A stretch of DNA of 13,923 nucleotides, taken from positions 1-13,923 of the forward strand of contig JBDTMC010000180.1 in NCBI GenBank assembly GCA_039934475.1. The letters run 5' to 3'. The translations under genes were made by a program, and so were the position numbers. Source of the DNA: JBDTMC01 sp039934475 (lineage in GTDB: Bacteria; Acidobacteriota; Terriglobia; Bryobacterales; Bryobacteraceae). Of the stretch, positions 7,909-13,923 are shown one piece after another (position 1 is the stretch's first letter; the number at the start of each line of letters is the position of its first letter). The notes beneath the pieces are model-generated. The model had not been told where the DNA came from. It saw only the letters and a program-made list of their open reading frames with translations, and made no database searches.

Positions 7909-9137
7909 TCGACGAGGAACACAAACGCCCGCAAGATCTGGACAATCGATTGGAGGCTTACGCCGCCTGGATCGAGGAGCTCCGCCACGGCAAGAACGCC
8001 CCACTGCCGCCAACCGGTGCCGCAGACCCTTTGGCGAAGCTAGGTAGGGAGCTCCAGCTCCTGTCGGACGTCATTACCCAGCGAGAGACCGAACTCATCC
8101 GCCTATTTCAGTTGGTGCACACGGTCGAGCGTGGCGTGCTTGTCGAAGACGTCCTCGACAGTATTTTCGAGCGCTTTGTCGGGATCATACCCTATGACCG
8201 CATCGGCTGTGCCTTCCTGTCCGATGGCGGCGCTCAACTGACTGCCTATTGGGCAAGATCCAACATGGGGCCGATGCAGATTACCAAGGGCTATGCCCAG
8301 CCCATCGCCGAAAGCAGTCTTCAGGAGGTACTCCGGGCCGGCCAGCCGCGTATCCTGAACGACCTGGAGGCCTACCTCGCCGCCAAACCCGGTTCAGACT
8401 CAACCTCCCGGATCGTCGCCGAGGGAGGGCGATCAAGCCTCACCTGTCCTCTATTCGTGGACGGCCGCCCGCTCGGTGTTCTTTTTTTCACGAGCCGGCA
8501 AAAGAACGCCTATGGCGATGTTCACCAGGCCGTCTTTCGCCAGATAGCCGAAGAAATCGCCACGGTGATCGACAAGAGTCGGCTGTTCCAGGAGTTGGTA
8601 GACAGCAACAAATTTCTTCTCCGCCAGGCCGAGCAACTCAAGGAAGTCGCGAACCGTGACGCGCTGACCGGCGTGCTGAACCGAGGCGCCTTCATGGTCA
8701 CGCTGGATCGACAGATCCTTGCCAGTTCCGCGGTGGGCAAGACGTTGGGTGTGATCATGATCGATATCGACCACTTCAAGGTTGTCAACGACACCTACGG
8801 CCATGCTGCTGGCGACTTGGTGCTGCGTGAGTTCACACACCGCCTTTCCACGATACTCCGGCAAAGCGATTATCTCGGCCGCTACGGCGGCGAGGAGTTC
8901 CTACTCTTGATCGCCGAAACAAACGCCGATGAGCTTCTGCAGATCGCCGAGCGCTTTAGATTGGCAATCGCCGAAAAGCCGTTCGACGTCGGCGCTGCCA
9001 GCCGGAGCATCACCGCCAGCTTCGGCCTAACCCTAGTGTCGGATTCCGCCAGGCGCGCGGAGGCTGCGGTTGCTGTCGCCGACGGGGCTCTCTACGCCGC
9101 GAAGATCGGCGGGCGAAACCGTTGCGTGCTCGCCTGA
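7905..9137 (+). CDS. GAF-GGDEF diguanylate cyclase
   Basis: This 410-residue soluble protein has no signal or membrane segment. An N-terminal helical stretch (about 40-70, LGRELQLLSDV and following) looks like a signalling helix. A GAF domain follows (about 75-225), with a CPLFVDGRPLGVLFF core typical of the family. A helical linker then leads into the GGDEF domain (about 245-410). The cyclase site appears active: IDIDHFKVVNDTYGH with the metal-binding Asp287, GGEEF at 328-332, and an inhibitory RxxD (RQSD) at 319-322. There is no EAL domain, so it should only make c-di-GMP. I see no conserved chromophore cysteine in the GAF domain that would argue for a light receptor; its ligand is unknown. 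The ATG overlaps the preceding stop as ATGA with no ribosome binding site of its own, so translation is probably coupled. Confidence 0.95.
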   Translation: MIDEEHKRPQDLDNRLEAYAAWIEELRHGKNAPLPPTGAADPLAKLGRELQLLSDVITQRETELIRLFQLVHTVERGVLVEDVLDSIFERFVGIIPYDRIGCAFLSDGGAQLTAYWARSNMGPMQITKGYAQPIAESSLQEVLRAGQPRILNDLEAYLAAKPGSDSTSRIVAEGGRSSLTCPLFVDGRPLGVLFFTSRQKNAYGDVHQAVFRQIAEEIATVIDKSRLFQELVDSNKFLLRQAEQLKEVANRDALTGVLNRGAFMVTLDRQILASSAVGKTLGVIMIDIDHFKVVNDTYGHAAGDLVLREFTHRLSTILRQSDYLGRYGGEEFLLLIAETNADELLQIAERFRLAIAEKPFDVGAASRSITASFGLTLVSDSARRAEAAVAVADGALYAAKIGGRNRCVLA

Positions 9138-9241
9138 TGAGCGATGCCTAACAGGCTGACGATGACGAGTTCAATGTCTACCTCATAGCGTTATCATGAG
9201 GGCACTTCGCTTTCCAGTCGGTATCCGCGGAGGCAAAAATA

Positions 9242-9436
9242 GTGCGCGCGATACGGGGTTCACGGACTCGGCCACGCGACACAGAGTGGGGTTCGCGTAT
9301 CCCAGGGTTGGCGGGTATACGTAAAGCAGTGGAGGATAGGAAGGGAATCGAGTTCACGGCCCTGCTTCACGCTCTCGGAGCCCTGAATCTTTCCTCAATC
9401 TCCTTGGCCCGTCAAGCCTGTCACGAACCTCTTTGA
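9242..9436 (+). pseudogene. Fragment of a group II intron reverse transcriptase N-terminus
   Basis: A 64-codon frame opens at GTG 9242 behind a good ribosome binding site (GGAGG at 9229-9233, eight bases before). Residues 26-43 (positions 9317-9370) read IRKAVEDRKGIEFTALLH. This closely resembles the conserved segment that precedes the reverse transcriptase domain in group II intron proteins, usually of the form R(I/V)R-A---K-FTALLHH. The likeness stops after LLH, where the sequence changes to what the opposite strand reads as another small frame. No catalytic YADD region is present, so this is only a scar. The assignment rests on memory of the family and needs a profile search. Confidence 0.4.
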
Positions 9437-9620
9437 ACTTCGCCTGGTATCGCTTCTCGTCAGAGTAGCCTTTCTCCGCCGACGCTTGGGTCCGTCCAGA
9501 GTTTTCCTGGTGTCCCATCTCGTATTCCCTTTCGGCAATGGCGGCAAGGGTGAGGACGACCTCGAAGCCTGTCCAAATGAACGTAAGGCGTGTTTCTTCG
9601 AGTTCACGCAGCAGCCGCAT
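9354..9620 (-). CDS. Small hypothetical protein, possibly truncated
   Basis: This 88-residue minus-strand frame starts at ATG 9620; GTG 9635 and GTG 9626 are alternatives in the same frame. The N-terminal half reads like a real protein: MRLLRELEETRLTFIWTGFE, then a hydrophobic helix ending in an IAEREYEMG stretch, then AEKGY. I recall small uncharacterised acidobacterial proteins with this helical pattern, but I know no function for them. The C-terminal part runs antisense to the reverse transcriptase fragment and looks unrelated, so the original end is probably lost. No ribosome binding site is apparent. It may be a remnant. Confidence 0.35.
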   Translation of the reverse strand: MRLLRELEETRLTFIWTGFEVVLTLAAIAEREYEMGHQENSGRTQASAEKGYSDEKRYQAKFKEVRDRLDGPRRLRKDSGLREREAGP

Positions 9621-9719
9621 CGACACATGGAACACTTTGCCCGTGGCTCGCCTTATTGGCTTTTAAAATCCGTTCGGCGACACGCAGAGGCCGTCGTTCC
9701 TACCTAGCTCCGTTTGGTT

Positions 9720-10747
9720 ATCGAAATGCTTAACCAAAACCAAGTGCCAGTCACCCTCATACCGTTTGTTCCATCGGCCCCAGAGGAATGGCCGGCAACT
9801 ATCCCGCCCTTGGTTGCCGCTGCTCTCGACCGCCCGGGAACTGCTTTAGTGATTTTTGGAAGCGATTTGCGCGTGCTATACGGGGTGGGCAGTCTGGAAT
9901 CGCTACTGGCATTGCAGCCTGGCGACTTCGTGCCTGGTGCGGAACTACTTTCCTTGCTGGACCGAAGTGCAACGATTGACGGCCCATCAAAAGCGCGGAT
10001 GGCGGTAACACTTCGCAACGCGGTGAACCGCGCGGAGCATGACAATACTTCGGCAGACCTCTCCGCCACTCACGGTTCCCGTACTATCGCGTTGGAAACC
10101 AGGAGCATCGGCCACGATTGCTGGATGTGCACCTTTGAAGACATTACACAGCAGCGGGCCGACGAATTGCGACTCCTGGGTCTCGGCTTGCAGGATCCTC
10201 TGACCGGGCTGGGAAATCGTCTCCATTTCGAGCGCTGTCTTGCCGTGGCGCTGAACGGCAAATCGGCGTCCCCGCCGGCCGTTTTCGCGCTCGATCTTGA
10301 TCGCTTCAAAGCTGTAAACGACGCACTAGGTCATGCCGCGGGCGACGACCTGCTCCGGCTCATCGGCCAGAGGCTTCAGTCCCTCGTGCGCGAGCCGGAC
10401 GTAATCGCGCGAATGGGTGGCGATGAATTCGCCATTCTCATGACTACAGTGCCGCTCGCGTCTGAATTGGCCACGCACGCCGGTCAAATCATCGATCTCC
10501 TCCAGCGTACCTGCCTTGTCAGAGGACAGGTGGTAAATGTAGGCGCAAGCATGGGAATCGCGATCGCCCCGCGTGACGGGGACGTCCCTGCGCGGCTGCT
10601 TCAGAGCGCAGATTTGGCACTTTACCAGGCTAAAGCCGCTGGCGGAGGCAGCTTTCTCTTTTTCGAGCCGGCTATGGAAGAACGCGCCGTGGCGCGGCGA
10701 AACTTGGAACTCGACTTTCGCAAGGCGCTTCCACTGGGACAACTGGA
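9720..10747 (+). repeat. Direct repeat, right copy (partner 3921-4879)
   Basis: This copy keeps the 69 bp (10232-10300) missing from the left copy, and it continues into a full EAL domain. Together the two copies bracket the 4.8 kb insert in the same orientation. Homologous recombination between them could delete the insert. Confidence 0.95.
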
Positions 10748-11474
10748 AGTTCACTACAAACCCAGAGTGGATATAGCAACCAGGTCACTGCTGGGCTTTC
10801 AGTCCCTGGTTCGATGGCGGCATCCGACCCGGGGCTTGATGGAATGGGCGGAGTTTGAGGCTCTTTCCAATCAGATCGGCCTCACAGTTCAAATAGGTGA
10901 CTGGACGTTGCGGACCGCCTGCCGGGATGCGGTACCGTGGCCGGATGGTATTTGCGTCTCCGTCATTACTTACCCGGCGCAGTTTGAAAATGATCATCTG
11001 GTCACCACCGTGAAGCACTTATTGGCGTTGCCATCGCTGGCGGCGCGTAAGCTCGAGATCGCGATTACCGAAGAAATTCTGCTGATGAATGAAAAGGCCG
11101 TTTTGGCAAGGCTTCAAGAATTGCGGGATATCGGCGTCAGGATTGCGATGGACGGTTTCGGGACCGGCTACGCCTCGTTAAGCCAACTGGCGAGCTTCCC
11201 GTTTGACAGAGTAAACATAAACAGATCGCTGATCGCCGACGGTTCGGGAAACTCAAGACACCGTGCGATCGTGCGGGCCATAACCTCACTGGGATCCAGC
11301 CTTGGGATTTCGACCATGGCTGAAGGCATCGAGACGCCGGCGGAGCTGGATCGAATCCATTCCGACGGATGCGCCACGTTGCAGGGATATATACCTACGA
11401 AAGGAGTTCCCGCGAGCGAACTTGCCGGGTTGACTGCCAGTTTAATGGCCGCGGCCGTTCCGGGAACACCATGA
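9726..11474 (+). CDS. PAS-like/GGDEF diguanylate cyclase with degenerate EAL domain
   Basis: This encodes 582 soluble residues: a PAS-like sensor domain (about 25-145, ending FEDITQQRADE), GGDEF (about 155-315) and an EAL-type domain (about 325-575). The cyclase site appears intact: DLDRFKAVNDALGH with Asp190, GGDEF at 231-235, RxxD (REPD) at 222-225. The EAL domain is heavily eroded. EAL reads QSL (Gln359 for Glu), the metal-binding Asn is Ile414, the DD pair is DG (477), and KID reads NIN (497-499). Only TEE, AEGIE and LQGY remain. It should make but not degrade c-di-GMP. The start is uncertain: ATG 9726 is preferred, with TTG 9714 and GTG 9744 in the same frame and no clear ribosome binding site for any. 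A BLUF gene follows after 15 bases. The gene at 12092 is a full-length paralogue with the opposite pattern of loss. Confidence 0.93.
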   Translation: MLNQNQVPVTLIPFVPSAPEEWPATIPPLVAAALDRPGTALVIFGSDLRVLYGVGSLESLLALQPGDFVPGAELLSLLDRSATIDGPSKARMAVTLRNAVNRAEHDNTSADLSATHGSRTIALETRSIGHDCWMCTFEDITQQRADELRLLGLGLQDPLTGLGNRLHFERCLAVALNGKSASPPAVFALDLDRFKAVNDALGHAAGDDLLRLIGQRLQSLVREPDVIARMGGDEFAILMTTVPLASELATHAGQIIDLLQRTCLVRGQVVNVGASMGIAIAPRDGDVPARLLQSADLALYQAKAAGGGSFLFFEPAMEERAVARRNLELDFRKALPLGQLEVHYKPRVDIATRSLLGFQSLVRWRHPTRGLMEWAEFEALSNQIGLTVQIGDWTLRTACRDAVPWPDGICVSVITYPAQFENDHLVTTVKHLLALPSLAARKLEIAITEEILLMNEKAVLARLQELRDIGVRIAMDGFGTGYASLSQLASFPFDRVNINRSLIADGSGNSRHRAIVRAITSLGSSLGISTMAEGIETPAELDRIHSDGCATLQGYIPTKGVPASELAGLTASLMAAAVPGTP

Positions 11475-11489
11475 ATAGCAAGAGAGACT

Positions 11490-11933
11490 ATGACGAACGA
11501 CATCTACAAAATCGTCTACTGCAGCCGAAATCAGATCGCCGGCACCCCGGAGGAGATCAAAGCTGGAATTCAGAGCATCCTGAATACTTCCCGAATTAAC
11601 AATGCCAAGGCCAACGTAACCGGCGCCCTGCTGTTTAACGAAGGCCTTTTCGCGCAGGTGCTCGAAGGCCCTGTCGCCGCGGTTGAAACGATTTTTGAGA
11701 AAATCCAGCGCGATACAAGGCACAGCGACGTGATAGTCCTTCAGAGCGGCACATTCGCGGAGCGCGACTTCCCCGCATGGTCAATGGCCTTCGCCGCCCG
11801 GGGCGCAAACTCGGCCACCACATTTGGAATTCCGGCGTTCGAAGCGGCCAAATCCAATCTTTCGCTTGCGGCGGATCAGGTCCTCGCGCTTCTGCACAAG
11901 GTCGTCGTTCAAGAGGATTGGATGATGCCATGA
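11490..11933 (+). CDS. Stand-alone BLUF blue-light receptor
   Basis: This 147-residue FAD-binding blue-light sensor has one BLUF domain (about 4-100) and a short, probably helical tail with no output domain. The family's photocycle residues are all visible: Tyr10 in IVYCS, Asn37/Asn38 in SRINN, Gln56 in FAQVLEG, and Trp97 and Met99 in WSMAF. VTGALLF and DTRHSDV are also typical. ATG 11490 is preceded by a purine-rich AAGAGAGA at suitable spacing, 15 bases after the upstream cyclase stop, so the two genes are probably co-transcribed. Short BLUF proteins act on separate partners. PapB of Rhodopseudomonas palustris, for example, controls the phosphodiesterase PapA. Here the natural partner candidates are the cyclase just before it and the EAL enzyme just after it. 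Confidence 0.95.
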   Translation: MTNDIYKIVYCSRNQIAGTPEEIKAGIQSILNTSRINNAKANVTGALLFNEGLFAQVLEGPVAAVETIFEKIQRDTRHSDVIVLQSGTFAERDFPAWSMAFAARGANSATTFGIPAFEAAKSNLSLAADQVLALLHKVVVQEDWMMP

Positions 11934-12050
11934 TCGTCCCGGTGATCGCTTAGTTCCTGCGTGGGCGCTTGCTTGAACTCATCCCGGTAGAGCGGTGAGC
12001 CTCGGTGCCGGCGCTTCTATACCTCGCGCCTTCTTTCTCGAAAGGACAGT

Positions 12051-12095
12051 GTGGTCGTTTCTGAGCACAATCGCCAACCCGAGCCACGCCGGTGA
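12051..12095 (+). other. Possible 14-codon upstream frame coupled to the EAL gene
   Basis: AAAGGA at 12041-12046 lies at good spacing before GTG 12051, which opens a 14-codon frame. Its TGA overlaps the GTG 12092 of the next gene as GTGA. The next gene has no convincing ribosome binding site of its own, so a translated leader that delivers ribosomes by coupling would explain the arrangement. A past frameshift in the gene's N-terminus is an alternative. Confidence 0.25.
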
Positions 12096-13876
12096 GCGGG
12101 ACTGGACAGAATGAACGGAAGCCCGGCGTCAATGCTGCAACTGCGTCCTTTACGTGGTTGGGGGTTGGTGAGGCGCCGCAAATTCTGCTGATGGCTGCGT
12201 TGGATGATCCTGAGACCGCCTTATTGGTTTTTGATGCCGAGCTTATACTGCTCGGCGTCACAAGCCAGATACCTCGACTTCTGGAACTATGCACGAACGA
12301 GCCGCTTAAGCCTCAAAGCGTGCATGAGTTATTCTCCATTTCCGACCTCGAAGAGATCTCCCTGGTACGGGCAAGAAACCAGCTGGCTCAATTGGGCCAG
12401 CGGACGCAATTGGATGCAGATGTACCTGCTTCATCCATTCTCCTGTACAGCAAAGATCAGGCCCGGTGTGTGCGCATGAGGCTCCGGGTTATCGGCGACC
12501 AGTGGCGGCTCGCATCGTTTGAAGCGTTCCCGAATAGGTTGCCCGGCAATGAGTCCGGCGAGCTTCCTATTCGCGATAAATTGACCGGCCTGCCATCTAG
12601 GGTCATGTTCGAAAACGCGCTGACTGAAATGCTTACCCGGCGACCGGAGGTGCCTTGTGCTGTTCTGCGACTGAGCCTCGATCACCTCACGCCCGTCAAC
12701 GAGACCCTGGGGCACGCTGCGGGAAACTCGGTAATTCGCCTTGCGGCGGAACGGCTACAGCAGGCTGTTCGGGCGAGCGATCTCGTGGCCAGGCTGGACG
12801 GAAATGAATTCGCAGTCCTGATTCATCCCGCGCCAACGATGACCGAGCCCGCCAAAATCGCAACCAAGATACTGGATTTCGTTCACAGGACCTACCTTGT
12901 GGAGGGACAGCTCATAAATATAGGCGTCAGTGTTGGAATCGCCCGGTCTTCGGACGACAACCGGTCCGTGGGGCTTATCAGGAAGGCCAACCTCGCGCGC
13001 TCTCAGGCAAAGGCATTGGGCGGAGCGGCTTTCTGCTTCTTCGACTCCGGAATGGAGCACCGCGCGCAGGCAGACCGTATTACCGAACTTGATCTGCGCG
13101 CGGCTCTGCCACTCAACCAGTTGGAAGTACACTACCAGCCGCAGGTGAATTTTGCGACAAGCCGCCTGATTGGCTTCGAAGCTCTGGTTCGTTGGCGGCA
13201 TCCGCAACGAGGACTGATTTCGCCAGGTGAATTTATTCCGATTGCGGAACGAATCGGAGCTATCGTGCCCATTGGCGAGTGGGTCCTGAATACCGCCTGC
13301 CAGGAGGCATCACAATGGCCTCCGGACCTGACAGTTGCCGTAAACGCGTCACCGTCGCAATTCGATACCGGTACGTTCCCAGGGTTGGTTCGACAAGCTC
13401 TCAGCAAGACGGGTCTGCCGGGTGCAAGACTCGAAATCGAAGTCACTGAGGGCATTCTACTGCGGTACGGTATTGCGAATCTGGAAATTCTCGATAAGTT
13501 ACGCTCCATGAACGTCCGTATCGCCATGGATGATTTCGGAACGGGCTACTCGTCGCTCAGTCAGATAGCACTCGTACCCTTTGACAAGATCAAAATTGAT
13601 CAATCCCTGGCAGGAATAAAAGGCGACGACTTGAAGCGAAGGGCGATCGTACGAGCGGTTGTGTCGCTCGGCCGGAGCCTGGGGATTTGTGTCCTGGCTG
13701 AGGGTATTGAAACGCTCGGTCAACTAACCCGCCTTCAACAGGACGGTTGCGACTTGGTACAGGGATATTTTGTCAGCAAGGCGGTTCCGGCCTCCGAGCT
13801 CAACCAGATCATTTCGCAATGGAATCCAGAGGCGAAATCCGCTGCTTCAAACCGGGAGCCGGAAATATCAACGTAA
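12092..13876 (+). CDS. c-di-GMP phosphodiesterase with degenerate GGDEF domain
   Basis: This encodes 594 soluble residues: a PAS-like domain (about 28-148), a degenerate GGDEF domain (about 158-320) and EAL (about 328-575). The GGDEF signature reads DGNEF (236-240), and the metal-binding aspartate of the DLD segment is Ser195, so cyclase activity should be lost. The inhibitory-type RxxD (RASD, 227-230) remains, so this domain could still bind nucleotide. The EAL domain keeps every catalytic residue I checked: Glu363 in EAL, Asn418 in VNAS, Glu453 in VTE, Asp480-Asp481 in DDFGTGYSSL, Lys501 and Asp503 in KID, Glu537 in AEGIE and Gln557 in VQGY. It should degrade c-di-GMP. It is a paralogue of the gene at 9726 along its whole length. 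GTG 12092 is the only good start after an in-frame stop at 12062-12064. It follows the BLUF gene after 158 bases. Confidence 0.95.
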   Translation: MSGTGQNERKPGVNAATASFTWLGVGEAPQILLMAALDDPETALLVFDAELILLGVTSQIPRLLELCTNEPLKPQSVHELFSISDLEEISLVRARNQLAQLGQRTQLDADVPASSILLYSKDQARCVRMRLRVIGDQWRLASFEAFPNRLPGNESGELPIRDKLTGLPSRVMFENALTEMLTRRPEVPCAVLRLSLDHLTPVNETLGHAAGNSVIRLAAERLQQAVRASDLVARLDGNEFAVLIHPAPTMTEPAKIATKILDFVHRTYLVEGQLINIGVSVGIARSSDDNRSVGLIRKANLARSQAKALGGAAFCFFDSGMEHRAQADRITELDLRAALPLNQLEVHYQPQVNFATSRLIGFEALVRWRHPQRGLISPGEFIPIAERIGAIVPIGEWVLNTACQEASQWPPDLTVAVNASPSQFDTGTFPGLVRQALSKTGLPGARLEIEVTEGILLRYGIANLEILDKLRSMNVRIAMDDFGTGYSSLSQIALVPFDKIKIDQSLAGIKGDDLKRRAIVRAVVSLGRSLGICVLAEGIETLGQLTRLQQDGCDLVQGYFVSKAVPASELNQIISQWNPEAKSAASNREPEIST

Positions 13877-13892
13877 GCGGCTGATGAACCGC

Positions 13893-13906
13893 CCTTGCGC
13901 TCAAGG
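13893..13906. terminator. Weak hairpin after the last gene
   Basis: CCTTG and CAAGG form a five-base stem around a CGCT loop 16 bases after the stop. A larger CCGCCC/GGGCGG pairing is also possible around it. No run of T follows within the window, so intrinsic termination is doubtful. Confidence 0.2.
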
Positions 13907-13923
13907 TTAGCCGGGCGGGATCT

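Larger units (their letters stand above)
9138..9725. other. Remnant-bearing intergenic region
   Basis: This stretch separates the insert genes from the intact cyclase copy. It holds a probable reverse transcriptase N-terminal fragment on the + strand and a small open frame on the - strand, listed separately. CCTCAT at 9181-9186 and ATGAGG at 9196-9201 could form a six-base stem just after the GAF-GGDEF gene. There is no T tract, so a terminator is not supported. Homology to the left repeat resumes at about 9711-9720. Confidence 0.5.

Noticed and set aside
9637..9669. TTGCCC and TAAAAT before the intact cyclase copy could be promoter boxes.
   Set aside because: The spacing is 21 bases, too long for a standard promoter, and the -35 match is poor.
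4874..9702. Similar bases at the insert ends (GAGGGCCGATG at the left, GAGGCCGTCG at the right) could be a target-site duplication.
   Set aside because: The match is imperfect, short and not placed exactly at both junctions, and no inverted terminal repeats or transposase were seen.
1..13923. CRISPR arrays, tRNA or rRNA genes.
   Set aside because: No regularly spaced short repeats and no tRNA- or rRNA-like sequence were seen; the only long repeat is the gene duplication.

Overview
The window is a 13.9 kb cluster of cyclic di-GMP signalling genes, almost all on the + strand. It holds seven large or medium intact genes, one broken gene and several remnants. Six reading frames carry a GGDEF domain (one broken by a deletion, one degenerate), four carry an EAL domain, and two photoreceptor types are present: a bacteriophytochrome with its biliverdin-making heme oxygenase, and a BLUF protein. 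The host looks like a GC-rich soil bacterium rich in paralogues. An Acidobacteriota (Bryobacterales/Solibacter-like) origin is my best guess, based on remembered resemblance of the intergenic remnants, and is not proven.

Layout. Positions 1-438 hold no supportable intact gene, only a possible degraded remnant and a 12-bp palindrome over the first start codon. At 439-3839 lies a two-gene operon: bphO (heme oxygenase), then a phytochrome-GGDEF-EAL protein starting at a GTG that overlaps the bphO stop. At 3921-4879 is a damaged partial copy of the gene found intact at 9726-11474. Between the two copies sits a 4.8 kb insert. It carries a membrane PAS-PAS-GGDEF-EAL gene and a GAF-GGDEF gene overlapping by four bases, followed by about 590 bp of remnants, including what looks like the N-terminus of a group II intron reverse transcriptase. 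After the second, intact copy come a BLUF gene (15 bp downstream) and a paralogous GGDEF-EAL gene.

How the genes may work together. BphO would make biliverdin for the phytochrome. The phytochrome has an intact cyclase site with an inhibitory site and an EAL domain missing a catalytic glutamate, so red/far-red light would control c-di-GMP synthesis. Around the BLUF gene the two paralogues have lost opposite active sites. The upstream one keeps GGDEF but has lost most EAL catalytic residues; the downstream one keeps every EAL residue I checked but has DGNEF in place of GGDEF. This looks like a bifunctional ancestor split into a dedicated cyclase and a dedicated phosphodiesterase, with a small blue-light receptor between them that could act on either in trans. 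Catalytic claims rest on motif reading only; light control by the BLUF protein is inference from position and from the PapB/PapA precedent.

The two copies of the cyclase gene are a mosaic: a 277-bp perfectly identical tract lies between more diverged stretches, which suggests gene conversion or recombination between homologous copies when the 4.8 kb insert arrived.
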